Notes: generated by a model from the letters alone, not told the origin. Counted from the first letter of the stretch, positions 24,042-36,349 are shown. The stretch: 64,000 nucleotides of DNA from Isoetes taiwanensis (GCA_021234155.1 JAJEKV010000159.1:530466-594465); one strand, 5' to 3'. Numbers and translations are program-made.

Positions 24042-24360
24042 TAAATAAGTCTGTCCATATATTTAGTTAAGTTTCATACATGTTTACAAGGGCATTAATT
24101 AGCATTATATTTATAATACATGGAAAATAGACTTGCTCTGACTCAACATATAAGAAAAGTTTATATACAAATGAAAATTTGGAACTTAAGATGGTAAAAA
24201 ATTGTAATGATAGGTATAATATAGGCAAGTCCCTGAGGAATATAAATGTTTTTGAGTTTTCCACAAACTAAGCGAGGTCTATGTATCTGGTCAAGCTTCA
24301 TACAGTTTTACATAGGTCAAGTTTCATACAATATTATATAGGCATTAATCAATCATTGTC
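23898..24360. repeat. Tandem duplication, ~232-bp unit
   Basis: Units 23,898-24,129 and 24,130-24,360 share CAACATATAAGAAAAGTTT, GAACTTAAGATGGT, TATAATATAGGCAAG and AAGTTTCATACA. A further partial ~30-bp echo (GGTCAAG..TTCATACA) closes the second unit. Confidence 0.8.
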
Positions 24361-24550
24361 TTTGATTGCAATAATTTGTAGCCCCTTTAGACTGGTAACG
24401 GTGTACTACATCTTCAGTGTGTAAGTTTCATGTTGAAATGACTTATGAGTAACGATGTACTACCTCTTGAATATGTAATTAGATGTCAATAACGGTTTTA
24501 CACCACAGTTATTATGACCTCTCTTCTCATTGTTCGTTGATAACTTTACA

Positions 24551-24567
24551 GCCCAGCAACGCTGGGC
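24551..24567. repeat. Perfect hairpin GCCCAGC-AAC-GCTGGGC
   Basis: Seven-base arms around a three- to four-base loop, about 140 bp upstream of the intact primer site. Probably within LTR DNA of the older element. Confidence 0.7.
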
Positions 24568-24588
24568 ACTGTTACTAGTTATTCATAA

Positions 24589-24644
24589 TGACGTGTCATG
24601 CATGTATTTATACTCAAAAAGGCGTATAAATACGTGGAACGTCA
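24589..24644 (+). promoter_or_regulatory. Palindrome with two opposed TATA-like words
   Basis: GTATTTATAC (24,604-24,613) and GTATAAATAC (24,624-24,633) are exact reverse complements around a 10-nt loop; outside them lie TGACGT (24,589-24,594) and ACGTCA (24,639-24,644). The inner arms contain TATTTATA/TATAAATA, and TGACGT/ACGTCA is a known bZIP-type core. It sits 64 bp before the primer site, where an LTR promoter or its transcript leader could be. Promoter activity is inferred. Confidence 0.5.
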
Positions 24645-24707
24645 CAGAAGGACCGGATGGGGGATTTCCTATGGAGTGTACGGTCGGGCGCCGTATATTT
24701 TGTAGGG

Positions 24708-24719
24708 TGGTATCAGAGC
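24708..24719 (+). other. Intact primer binding site (tRNA-iMet)
   Basis: TGGTATCAGAGC exactly, the standard iMet primer of many plant LTR retrotransposons. Text after it (GATGTTCTTGG, ACTGACCATG) resembles that after the weaker primer site at 35,785, so the two elements share their 5' leader. The LTR ending just upstream is diverged; no clean CA end is visible. Confidence 0.85.
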
Positions 24720-25272
24720 GATGTTCTTGGTTGACCAGGAACTAGCACTGACCATGTCCCTAGTAAGTAGTCTAACAGGCCTAATAGAGTGTGAAATGAA
24801 AATTTCCACCATGGAACCTCGAAAATAGGGGAAAATTTTTTCTCCTAGGTAGTGGGCCCGTAAGAATAGACTAAGTTGTCAAATGGGGAGAAACGAATGA
24901 GTCAAATTAACATTCTAGTAAAGTTGGAGTGGAAATTATGCATTAGCATCAGATTTCACCCAAAATGGGTCGAAGAATCATGCCAATCCGAGACCCCAAA
25001 AAAAATGGCTAAATTCATAATTAACACTTCAAACCATTAGGAAAAATTCGAAAATTATAGTATAATACAGCATTAACCATATACTAACAAATAGGTATAC
25101 TGAGATAATTAATAAGGGGGGCTAATTAGTAGAGCTATTAATGGCAGGAGAATATTCCCTAGAGCATCTTCCCTTTTAAATATCTTCTTGCCACCCCATT
25201 TTCCTCTAACCTTGCCTAAACCCCTCTTCCTTGTTAATCAGTTAACGTAATCAATTTGGTTAACCTTAAGAT

Positions 25273-26470
25273 ATGGCGAGGACCAAAATGCACCGCGCAA
25301 GGAAGTTTGTTAGCCTGCTACGCACACCCTCAATGGCGTAAGCAGCCAGCGGGTCCAGGGGAAGAAGATCCCCAGCATCTTCGGCGAGAAGGGAGGAGGA
25401 GCCGTCCCGAAGCCTCTGGACGATTCTGAGACCTTCCATCGCCCCCCCGTGGGAGGCCCGAGCAGTTCTCCGGTGGAGACGCAGCCGATGATGGACGAGA
25501 CCATCCACTTCGTGTCCCTCCTCCCGATCAGAGGAGGGAGCAAGAGCACCAAATTCGCAAGCAAAGAGACCAAGAGCAACAAAGAATAACAAGAGCAAAG
25601 AAGCAGCTAAGAGGCTTACCCGTGAGGAGGTTGGGCAACCTCCAAAAAGAAGAAAGGCAAGGAGAAGGTGACTGAATGGCCGTGAGGAGAGGGCCAATGG
25701 TGAAAGAAGAGGGAGAGGGAGAAAGAAGCAAGAAGGGGGAGAAGAGGTCCACCGGACCGGCCCAAGGGGACGTCCATATTGAAGAACCCTCGCCAGACCC
25801 CACCGGCGAGGAGGAGGAAGACGAGGAAGAGAAGGAGAGAAGGAAGCAAACGCCTAAGAAGAGCCCGGCGAGATTTCAGGAACCCTCAAACCCGCACCCC
25901 CACCATACCCGGAAGGGCCCAAGCCACCAAGGTGATAAAGAAGCGTATGGGCGGGCGGGAAATTCATGTTAAAACAAGATCGCGAATTCCAGCCGCCGTA
26001 GTGTACCAAACCTCCGCCGGTGGAAGAGGTACAATGATTGGTACTGCAAGCAAAACGCATAAAAGTACGTTAAGGGTGCGCATCAAGAACCCGGTAAAGC
26101 CGCTACCACCAAGACCGAGCAGCCCAGAAGAAGGTCCACCATGGACTAATTCAAGGCATGCCCGAAGTTTTTTTTCGAGATTATGCACTTCCAAGCGGTG
26201 CAATAATCTCCTCATCAAGAAGGCGTTTCGGAGGTTCCTTAGGAGATTGGCGGGAGTTCGGGACAAACTACGAGTGACACCCTTGATGGTCCCGCCCCTC
26301 TGAGGGGAGGCATCGAGGCGAGTCAACTGGTCCAGCTCTTGAGGAAGGCAACCCTCCTGGCGCAATCCACGCCAAGCTGGTGACGGTGATATCGATGACC
26401 GACACATCCGGCGAGGAGGATCCGCAAAGAGAGCCCCTAAACACCTCAATTTTGTAAACCTTATAAATAT
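25273..26470 (+). pseudogene. First accessory ORF of the older chromovirus, low-complexity charged protein
   Basis: ATG at 25,273 starts MARTKMHRARK. After about 20 codons the frame shifts, and coding-like composition continues in changing frames: a P/S-rich part (about 25,330-25,570), a lysine-rich part (to 25,680), an acidic run EEEEDEEEKERR (within 25,676-25,972) and a basic tail (25,779-26,303). This K/E/R/P-rich make-up parallels the first extra ORF of the inner element (36,452-37,747). It lies between the primer site and gag, where no ORF is usual in chromoviruses. It has no domain I recognise; an RNA-binding or nuclear role would be guesswork. A T/A-rich TTTTAAATAT lies 99 bp upstream. 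Confidence 0.45.
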
Positions 26471-29400
26471 ACTAAAGATGGTGCGGCTGCCATTTTTAGT
26501 ACAATTTGAGAGGGTAGTGTTTGATTGTGTGCTAGAATAAAAGATTGTGGTGATCTTTGCATTTGACATGAACTTGAAAAGGAAGGTGTGGATATGAGTG
26601 TGGATGTGGGTGTGACGGGATTTGCCCTGCTTTGTGTTGCTTTGTTATGTAATAGAAATGCCAAAGAAGACGTCTTGAGGTACATGGTGAGATGCATTAT
26701 GATATGAAGTAGATAGATGTGTGACAGAGACACTTCTAGCATACCCATGCTTTGATTAAGGCATTGACCACATACATAAATCGATGAGTATAACAATAAA
26801 GAACGATGTTCTATTTATTGTGAATTGAGAGATCAATGGTGAGTGTATATGCAAAGAATGGTGGACATGCACATCCATGTTTATGCCGCTTTTTTTTTCT
26901 CTCATATTTTATAGGTCAAAATGTCTTCAAAACCTATTCACATTTTAGTTTAGAATATTCTCATATTTTATAGATCCAAATGTCTTCTAAACCTATTCAT
27001 ATTTTTAGTTTAGGAAATGTCTTGTAAACCTATGTAAGTAGATGAGCGTAATATGAAGTGCACATACACATCAAAAAGTTGTGAAGGTGGACAATGTGAA
27101 GAAGTTGTAATATCGACATTGAATGATAAGGAGTACATATAGAGGTTTGTTTGGATATAGATGTTTGCAAGAGTTGTATTTAAAATAATTGATGAACGAT
27201 CAGCACACATGAAGAAAGTTCAACATCTAAATGTTTCTCCTCGTAATGTTGACACACTTGTTTTTGCCAAACCCGATTTTTGCCATGCTCGCGACTGGCG
27301 TAGGGCTTGTGATCTTAAACTAAATATGAAAGGAATGTTGAAATTGAAATAATACAATGCAATGAGTGAGTCATTGTACTTGCTTTTGACAATGTATGGG
27401 CTCAACCGTAATATGGGCCATTACGTATTTTTTTGCAATCGTCCCAAAGAAATAGATATATCTTTGAACTGCTTACCTTGTTTCTTAACCTGAAATTGAC
27501 TATACATAGATCTGAACTAAATAGGAAACACATGTGGAAATTGAAATTGTACAATGCAATGAGGAGGCATTCTGGGTAATATGGGCCACACTTATTTTTG
27601 CCATACTTGATTTTTGCACTAAATAGGCAAATGTAAACACTTTACGCTGGGCATTGGTTAATAATGTAGGCAATTAAAACAATTGGCCAACCAAGGGCAC
27701 AAAAAGGATAGCAAGTGCACATATAAACAGCTTGATGGGCGCTTTACCAACAAGTACTTTCTGTGGCTCCCTATAGAACTCTTAGTTTCTCCTTTACAAC
27801 TGCTACCTTTGTCTCTCTACACTTCAATTTATTGATTCAACATGCTTAGGCCTCCTTGAGCTTCATTATAAAAATATTATGAATGCCATCAATCGATTAA
27901 AATGATAAGTTTTTCGAACTTTTAAAAAAAGCAAGAGTTTACTTTACGTGAACATAAGTAACTTTTTCATGATTCTCTTTGATATGTCTGTATGGAAAGC
28001 AATTACCACATATTTCGCATGTGTGGTTTTGACTCTAAGTGAACCAATGTTGATGTGTTTCTAAATTAGACCGGAGAGGAAAAAACCGCGATCAACGTAA
28101 ACAAAAAAAGTAAAAAGAAAAAAAGGTTTTAATTGCCTTAGTATAAGAATGGAGACCCGGCCGGATAAGAACGGCGCAGATTCTTTTCTTTGAACCAACA
28201 GTGTATGTGTCTCAAAATGCCGCTTATGTTGTTTTTTAAAAGGCTACACCACAGTTTTCACAATGTGCATACTTGGAGAGAAAGCCTCACATGATCTTGT
28301 AGGTCACAGAGCTATTAAAGTCCGGAAGACCCATTAACGTATTGGCATACTAACTTGATATTTACACTCAAACATAAAGTAAAAGGGAAGTTAATTAGCT
28401 ATCATGCCTCACAAAAACGCCACAACATTTCAAAAGTAACACCTATCATGAACGCTCTTACGCACATACTAACAAAGCCACTTTTATGAAGCCTCATTCA
28501 GACAAAAATGAAAATCGAATCTGCAAATAAAGCAACTGAACTTGGAATTCGCGTAAACCTGATGGTCGCTCATGAAGGAAAATAGAACATTGGCAAAAGT
28601 GGATGTTTAACCTCATAGGATCGCCGGAGAGTTTTGGTGATGTATAGGATATATGTATGTGATCGCTAATTTGAGGAGAATTATGTGATCGCCGCGAATT
28701 TGAGGAGAATGGTTGACAATTATTACACTGCGAAGTTCTCAGCAAGTCAATGATACATCTTGAAATGCGATAGCTCCTTTAAATTAGTAAGGAAGACAAC
28801 TATTGTTTGATGTTTTACCTTTCTTTTATGCATTAAATGAAATGTTATGGATCGATCTTTAGTCGCTACATAAAAGAAGTTGTGTCAAGATGATACATAA
28901 ATGCGTTAGTTTAAGCTTGCTCTTGCTGCGGGAAATAACCGCCACAAGTGCGAATCTTTTATCCATTAACACAAATGATATCGAATCGCTAATGCTATTT
29001 TGTGCAAACCCTCAAAGAGTTGAATTGATAGAACAACATGGAGGCTTGTAAATCCGCTCAAGTAACTTTTGAGTCGGGCTCAAATAAAAGGTTTGGGTAG
29101 GTCTTTTTAGTCAAGCAGATAAAAGATTTTGGTGTATCCCTAGGCTATACATGAATGCCGCAGATTGAGAAGAAGTGCCGATAATGACTACCTTTGAAGT
29201 TCTTTTTGAGGGTTGCATTTTGTCATAGCAAGTAGAAGTGGTTGTTGAATAAGTTTTGGGCTGCAATGATTCTCAGAATCCGCAAAAGATGAAGTGAAAT
29301 TGAATTCGTGACAAAGAAAATAGAGTTAGTAATGGAACAAACATGAAGATAGAGCTACGTTGTTCAATGACGCTTTGGTATTCTTGAAAGTCAGCAATTG

Positions 29401-31343
29401 AATGAACTCAAGGAGGTTCTTTGAGATGATGTCTCATTGAGAGAAATAAGAGAACAATAGAAATGTTATGTAAGAAGTGTATTCATGTACGAATAATGGA
29501 AAAATTAGATTGAGAAGACCATGAGCCTCCCTACGACATGAGCACAGACAATTCCAAACATCCTAAGAATGTTTTGCAGTTTGGCGCACATATTGAAGAT
29601 TAATCCACGATCGATATACATAAGGTCAAAAACAAAATGTCTTTTTCAAAAATAGCAAGTGACGCATGCGCTATAACCTAAAGATATGTTACAAATATGG
29701 AAAATGGTGAAAGGTATGTAAAGATACCAAGATCAATATAGCCCCTAAGCATATATGCAGCTTTGAACTCCCAACCTCTTTGCGGTTTGATCTTTATTCC
29801 TCGTGATCCAAACTCACAAGAAGAAGTCAATAGCAAAGAGTACCAACTTTCTAAATTAAAGAAGCACTGCGCCTGCATCAACCGTAAGCATTTCAAGCCG
29901 TAAACACGAAGCAAAAAAGATTAGAGAGGCACATCATACATCACCTAAATAGTTTTTTTAAATTCGGATTATAAGAGAAATGATCTATCCTTTGCATATC
30001 CGCATGTTCCTAAGGTTGCAGAAATGTAAACTTGAAACGCAAGAATACCAAATTTACCCTTGTAATTAATTAATGAGAAGGTTTCAAAGCATTTCAAGCT
30101 ATGGCGTGGCCAGATTAATTTGGCCATACTATAGATGGCATCTTTGTTTAACGATCTAAGGAAGAAAACTGATTTATAACTCAAAACAGGAACAATAGCA
30201 CCAATTGTAGGCATCATTGAATAACTCATTTTTTCCAATGGTTATGAGTAACCTAACTATAAAATGACAGCTTGCGGACTATTATAGTGCGCGATATCTA
30301 GTGCACACATCCGGGCGCAAAACGAAATGCAAAGTTATGTTAGAGTGTTAGAGATGTGATGAAAACAGGAAGAAAGTTCTTTGCATGGGAGGTTTAGTGT
30401 ATGAACACAATTCTTCATGTTAGGCAAGAGCATCTTGAAAACAAAGTTTAGAATTTGCCTCAAGAAATGAAGGGTAAAGAAATGCTAAGTGCAATTCTTG
30501 TCTTAACAATTCGACCACTCTAAACCCAATCGAGCTTCCCTACATCTAATTCTACCTCTAATTTTACCTCCGATTACGAGAAATTCGATACAGCCAGCCT
30601 CAATGGATAATATAAATTGCGGGGCATGCATGCCCCCGTGATGCAAATGAAAGAGAAAAATTTGAAACCTAGAAAAATCACTTTGCAGTGACCGTAACAA
30701 CTTGACCTTGCCTATATATGCTTCCAATCAACGTGAAACTAATGCCGACCTGAATGTAAGAGAAGAATAACCATCACCGGATTAGGTTGAGCCTAAACAA
30801 CTATTGCTCTCTTGTGGTTGAAAAAGACATCGCTAAAAAACATAGAAACGGCCTTCGCCATACCATACCGGATTTTTATTGTGGCAAAACGCCGTTGTCC
30901 AAATTCGGACAGAGACAACTACTATTTACGCTTCCACACGGCCTCCATGACGCTTCATATCCAAATCCATCTACCATATCCCCGAGCCAAAAATCATACC
31001 AATTTTTCTTTTCCCGATTTTGGACAATCGCAGAAATATTTTCCTACAGACAAAAAACTTTAAAACCTTAGAAAACTAACCTAGAAAAAAATTCCAAAAA
31101 GTTTTCCACACATCGGAAAAACCAAATTTAAACAATAGGATATAAGTTTTTCCCCTGTATATTCTAATTACTAGTTATAAAAGTCAATTTTCTTTGTAAA
31201 TTAAACCTCTTCTTTGATATAATAGTACTCTTGTATGAATCAATTGTGAGTATAATTCCTTGTATCATAATTAGAATGCTTAGAATTGTCTAATTAGCAT
31301 AAAATTTTAGCATAAGAATCCAAATTTGGCTCAAATTGGCCGA
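26471..31343. other. Unassigned AT-rich stretch
   Basis: No gene I can support. A 59-bp tandem pair lies at 26,901-26,959 and 26,960-27,016 (CTCATATTTTATAG...ACCTATTCA). Words GAAATTG..ATACAATGCAATGAG at 27,340 recur at 27,540, and TTTTTGCCA..C..GATTTTTGC at 27,260 recurs at 27,595. GTGATCGC..AATTTGAGGAGAAT occurs twice at 28,660-28,710. Minus-strand frames at 29.7-30.2 kb (78 and 89 codons) adjoin each other and might be a decayed gene, but I recognise no motif. Confidence 0.5.
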
Positions 31344-31811
31344 CCCGGGTGAGTCCACGCCAAACGCCATGGTCAAGGGACGCAGGCCCGTTTCGCTCGA
31401 ACCCACCCGAGTATCCTCAATTTGGGGCAAATTGGTCCAAATTTTGTGAAAAAAGATAGTAAAATGCTTAGAATCTGCCTAGGGAATCTAGTTTAGAAGT
31501 TAATTTTGGTCAAAAACATCCAAAGTAGCAAAAATCGGGCTGAACGGGTGAGTCCGCCACAAATACTCTCTGCTCACGACGAAGGCCCGTTTTTCAATGA
31601 ACCCACCTAGTTGCCTTGAAATAACACTTCTAGATGTCCAATACCATGAAGTAAGTTGCTAACTAGATTAGAATTGATCCAAATAGGCATGTTAGCATCT
31701 TACAACCCCTAGAAAAGTTTAGTTTTTAGAAATCGCCCAACCGGTGAGTCCGCACAAAGCGCTTCTCTCAAGGGACAAAGGACGCCTTCGCTTTCAAGCG
31801 AAACCCACTCG
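31344..31811 (+). promoter_or_regulatory. Array of three hairpin repeats, ~197-bp spacing
   Basis: Each unit of about 68 bp starts CGGGTGAGTCC-like and ends GAACCCACCCGA-like, which are inverted to each other, with AAGGCCCGTTT-type text inside. GTGAGTCC begins at 31,349, 31,548 and 31,744, spacings of 199 and 196 bp. The DNA between hairpins is not obviously repeated. The array ends 186 bp before a TATA box. A promoter-proximal or chromatin role is inferred. Confidence 0.65.
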
Positions 31812-31996
31812 AAGTTGACCCATTTTGACCAGGATTATCCAAATTTGACCCAACAAACCGCCATGTAGTGTTTCTTTGCCTCGTTTTGCTTAGATTTGCA
31901 CTTCATGGTACCTTATTTGAGATCCATAGGCTTAGAACAAAGGTCTGTTCTATCAAGAACCCTTTTGTGACACCTTTGCCGAGGCAACCCCTAGTC

Positions 31997-32004
31997 TATA
32001 AAAG
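31997..32004 (+). promoter_or_regulatory. TATA box for the second accessory ORF (older element)
   Basis: TATAAAAG, followed by GGGAGCC and a pyrimidine-rich leader, with the first ATG 118 bp downstream at 32,115. The same TATA-to-ATG distance (110-111 bp) is seen at two sites in the inner element. Confidence 0.6.
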
Positions 32005-32114
32005 GGAGCCTCATTAGCCATTTTCCTTCACCTAAATTGCTCTCACCATCTTAGGTGATTTTACCAAGCTCTCATCAGCTCTTTCCAAGCCATCTTTTAC
32101 ACCCACCTCTGCCA

Positions 32115-33814
32115 ATGGCTTCACCAATTTTGTTTGATGGTAATGACAGCTGCCACCACATCCATGATGGCCTTCCATGTCTTTGACCATCTCTTTGACT
32201 TGCATGCAACCCTGACTAGGACCCCCTACTACACTGACATAGTTTGCCAATATGACCAGCAGATCTTACCCTGGGAAGTTAGCCTTCTACCAAGGGGAGG
32301 CAAGTGGGTATCTTTAGATTCTGGAGCCAAGCCTTAGGGAGGGGATCCAGAGGAAGGGGCAGCAATGGGAAAGGAAAAGGGACGACATTACATGACTTGT
32401 AGAGCCCATAGGCACGTGTATGTTTCGTACAAGATGCCCTCGCTTTTATTCATGCAAGCATAAGGCAGCCAACAAGGTGGGGAGCCCTCGATCCAGCCCT
32501 TTGGACCTAGAGCCACCAACACAAGAATGGAGCAAGGCCGATACATGAGATCTAGTCTCGGCACGAAAGTACCATGGCACAAGAATAGGGCATTCCAAAT
32601 TGAGCGGATTACGAAAAGCTAGGGAAGAAAACCCAGGTTGGGGAGAGCGAGAGGCGATTAAGAATGGAGAGGTGCATAGCAAGGCACGATGATGACATAA
32701 GTCATAAGTATGGCCAATGAACCACCACCCAAGATCACAAATCTATCAATCGATGGTAATCGGCGGGGAGGAGCTATTTTGGCAAATGATACCCTCAACC
32801 TTCCATACTGCCAAGAAGAAGGGCTTAGAATCGATGAGAGCCTAGGCTTGATTGCAAAAGAGCAGCAGAGTGACTTCATCGACTACCTTTATCGAGGTCC
32901 CAAGTGAAGTAGCAAAAGGCACTCCTACGGCGGGAGAGACGATGTCGTATTATCACGCCACGAGCACATAAGGGAGATGTATCGTCAACAAATGTACCAT
33001 CATTCCAGTAGGAAGAAGTTTAGAGATCCAAAGCAGTTATACAAACCGTGGGGGGCCCAAGCTCTAGCCAAACGGTTCGATCAAGGAGCATGCGTGAGGC
33101 ATCCAAAGAGTATCAACCTGAAAGCGAACCACCATGTGGAGAGACCATGAAGACCTCTTGGCATTAGACATCTACTACGGGCAGCTCAAAGAAAGGGCAC
33201 AGTTTCAAGACCATAGGAAAGGGTAAGGCACCCTAGATTCCTTCCACCTTCCAAAGATGATAGTTTTTCACCAAGGAGTTCAGCCCAGGAGGGAGGGAAA
33301 TCCTCGGGCGCCTCATAGCACTCTCACTTCGACAAAGACGCCAAGCCGAAAGTACCACACTGATCATATCATTCTCTTCAAGAGATCCGTGGTCAAGGGG
33401 ATTCCATGTATAAGGGGATATGCCATCATAAGGTGCATGGGGTGGCAAAACCCCCTATATACCTGATCTTTAAAAGCAAAATTTGACCCCTTCAATAAAA
33501 ATTACCTAGAATAGTGCAAAAAATACCAGAAAAGGGACCCCCTGCCGACCGTATATGTACGAAAATGGGTCCAAAAAATCCCCTTCCCGTGCATGCAAAA
33601 CTGTGAACCCCCCTTGTCCGTGGTACTCCACTGCCTCGACTTCGCCAGGGGCCACTTGAGAGACGCACCATTGATGGTAATTAAGGCAACGGCATCCCAA
33701 CTCCCCGCGACTCAAATGGCTCGAGCCCTCGAACGTGGATCTTTTAGGAATATCTTGCGCAATGTCGGCAAAGGCCTTCGACTTAGGGACGTCAAGAATT
33801 TCTTAAATCAATGA
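32115..33814 (+). pseudogene. Second accessory ORF of the older chromovirus, function unknown
   Basis: Reading starts MASPILFDG at 32,115 and passes through several frames. Better preserved stretches are 32,134-32,337, 32,710-32,907 (with KITNLSIDGNRRGG) and 33,593-33,814. The C-terminal words SFRNILRNVG then VKNFL, just before the stop at 33,812, match SINVLRNLG then VKKFL before the stop near 40,035 in the inner element. That ties both ORFs to one family although the rest is hard to align by eye. An AT-rich tail with TATGTAATGTATAAC follows, plausible as a 3' untranslated region. I recognise no catalytic or binding motif; it is not gag, protease or reverse transcriptase. Confidence 0.5.
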
Positions 33815-34242
33815 AGGGGTCTCGAAGATGAACACTTTCTGCTTTCAAACTTATCTTCTAAAATGTATAAAAATGTCCTCAGTTCTATGTACTATCATAT
33901 ACCCTATGTAATGTATAACTCTAATTGTCACAAATTGTCTTTAACTTATAAGTTGGAATTTGAACATGATTTCTTTTATACCTAACAATAATTGACTTGT
34001 AAATAAGGTTGAATAATGCATAACCTAAGTAACAACATTGATGACCAATACTTGCAGCCGGAACACCGGGTCAGGGTCTCAAGGCCAAGGCCTAAGAAAA
34101 GCACCAAGGGCAACCTAGGAATTTGTCTCTACCGGAACACGATTTAATTCCAACAAGACATGACAAATGTTGTAATGAATGCAAGATTGGCCCGATGAGG
34201 AATCGATGCAAAGAACTACTACAAGGGCAATACCAAATCGCA

Positions 34243-35782
34243 TGTGACGCTCCACAAAGACAAGATACACCCCGTGATCGCATAATCGCATCGCCGCGCC
34301 ACGCATTAACGCCCACCGACCGAATTTTGCACCGATGTGTAGCCGTGTGGGTAGCCCTAGGGGCAACTTGCTAGGTATGTGCATTTATTACACATTTACC
34401 AATGTGCACATTAATGTGGGCACACCTTCCATGTGGGCATTTTGCCACCTAGCCATTAAAGGCAAGGGCCCTTTCCAATTATCCCACATGCTAAAAGGGG
34501 TAATTGGAAACCCCTAGCCCTAACCCCATGTCTATTTAGGGTAGGAAAACCCTAACTTGCTAGTTTTCGTCCATAGGTTTTAGAGCTCTGCTTTGGCTGC
34601 CCATGAGCCAAAAACCGCCTCCCCGCACTGCCTCAAGCGACCGCACCATTAGCTTCCCTTGATTCGGATCAGCCTCAGCAGATGGTTGAACTCGTCGAGG
34701 AGCCACCCAAGGATCAGGTATTTAGTCAATTTAATAGCTTAAACCGCCTTCCAACCATAGAATCAAGAGGGTTTAGCCTATTAAATTGCCCATAGCAGCT
34801 ACCTAGATCTCTAGATCCCAAACACTAACTAAAGAACCTAACTCCATGATATAGATTAGATCTAGTTCTTTAGTTCTTCCAGGATGTATGTGGATGATGT
34901 ATCTCTATGAACTCCTTGTATTGGGAAGGGGGTAGAGACCTAAAGCTTGGTAGTAGATGCTCCTAGTTTAGCCCTCTAGCACACTATATAGATTCGCCTG
35001 TACAAGAACCACACCTGGGTTGGGGTGAAGGGCCAGACCGGCTAAGAAGGAGATTCATGTCTCGACTTTGAACGATCCTCCGGAGTGTAAGGCCTACCAG
35101 GATCATTGTGACTAGGTCCAATGGCTTGCCACCGAAAAGTGGGTAAGGCATGGGCTCAACACCCGTGAAGTGGTGTTCATGATTTTCCAAAGGTTCACTT
35201 AATAGGGGCAAAGGCCCTCTAGTCACCTTGAGTCAAGATGTAGATCTCTCGAGGGAGGATCCCTTCCGCCCCATCTCGAACTGGGGAGATGAAACCCGTG
35301 AATAGCCCTTTTGGCTATGCATCCCATGGGCTACAAAGTCCCAACACTTTTAGCCTACTCGCAAGGTGTGCATAGGAGGGGTGGATGGAGGGACAACCCA
35401 ATGCCATAAAATTTATGCCGCCCAAATCCATTGCCATGAATTGCCCCATCCACGAACTCGAGACCCAAGCCATCACCCATCCCTGAAGTCTCGAGCCTTG
35501 GGTAGGATTTCCTATGCATTGTGCCATCATTGTTCATGCAGATGTGATGTACCACCCTAGAGGTGGATATATGATGCTGTATATATACCGACATGTATTT
35601 GTACGCCCGCAGCCTAGGTAGGCCCCGAGGGAGACGGGTAAAATGACCCCTTCATTCTTCCCACCGGAACCCTTCAAGGTTGCAAAGGTCATGTGGAGGG
35701 CCCTATATTAGCATGGAGCGGTATGGGGAAGAACTCTTTTGTATACCTGCGGAGTGCACCGATATGAGTAGGGGACGCCACA
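34243..35782 (+). repeat. 5' LTR of the 13.2-kb chromovirus
   Basis: Starts TGTGACGCTCC and ends GACGCCACA. Collinear with 45,892-47,432 over its whole length, with anchors GGCAACTTGCTAGGTATGTG, AAAGGCAAGGGCCCTTTCCA, CTAACTTGCTAGTTT, CTAGATCTCTAGATCC and TAGGTAGGCCCCGAGGGAGA. TATTTAGGG at about 34,532 may be the U3 TATA box. A run of TGTGCACATT/TGTGGGCACA words at 34,380-34,445 forms short inverted repeats. Confidence 0.88.
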
Positions 35783-35784
35783 AA

Positions 35785-35797
35785 GGGTATCGTGAGC
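35785..35797 (+). other. Primer binding site, mutated iMet type
   Basis: GGGTATCGTGAGC lies three bases after the LTR end and resembles TGGTATCAGAGC. It is followed by AATGTTCTTGG and ACCGACCATG, matching the text after the intact site at 24,708. Confidence 0.65.
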
Positions 35798-35985
35798 AAT
35801 GTTCTTGGAGACCAAGAGCAAAGCACCGACCATGCTCCCAGAGTACTAACTTGATAGGATCCTCAAGCCTCTAAAAGTGGGAAATTTTTTTTTTCATTTT
35901 TGTAGTTTATGCTAAGCTAGTAACAATTAAGTGAACTGGAACTTAATAAGACTAAAAAGAATGAGCCAAACACTCCCCAGTAGGT

Positions 35986-36239
35986 GGTCTCATACCGCTA
36001 CCGTCAAAGAACCCACTTTTAGTTTTGGATGAGGCGCCACCGTGAGACATTGAGCCAAGAAAACCTTAAAATCTTGATAATTTCACCAAAGTAATATGGT
36101 AAAGCTAAGTTCCAAGGTAAGAATCAGTTAGAATAGTATGTTTAAATCACTTAAACTAGTTAAAATGTAAGATTCATACACGCCGCTACCGTCTAAAAAC
36201 TAAACTCTAGTTTTTGAACGAGGCGCCACCGTGGAGACC
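35986..36239 (+). promoter_or_regulatory. Hairpin pair upstream of accessory ORF a
   Basis: Copy 1 spans 35,986-36,048 and copy 2 about 36,173-36,239. Each reads GTCTCA..CCGCTACCGTC, then AAACTAAA..TTTAGTTTT, then GAGGCGCCACCGTGGAGAC; the ends and the middle are both inverted repeats. The CCGTC landmark is 188 bp apart in the two. The motif recurs twice at 37.9-38.2 kb. Confidence 0.75.
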
Positions 36240-36340
36240 AATAATTAAAAATCTCCTCAAATAAGTGTATGTTTTAAGTAAATAAGTGCCTTGGCACGTT
36301 AAATAGAGCAACTTAGATTTTGACCTAAAATTCCCCAAGC

Positions 36341-36349
36341 TATAAATAG
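36341..36349 (+). promoter_or_regulatory. TATA box for accessory ORF a
   Basis: TATAAATAG, 102 bp after the second hairpin and 111 bp before the ATG at 36,452. Confidence 0.6.

Noticed and set aside
25266-26060. Several minus-strand frames, leucine/serine rich, up to 143 codons
   Set aside because: They are the reverse reading of the K/E-rich accessory ORF, which naturally lacks stops on the other strand.
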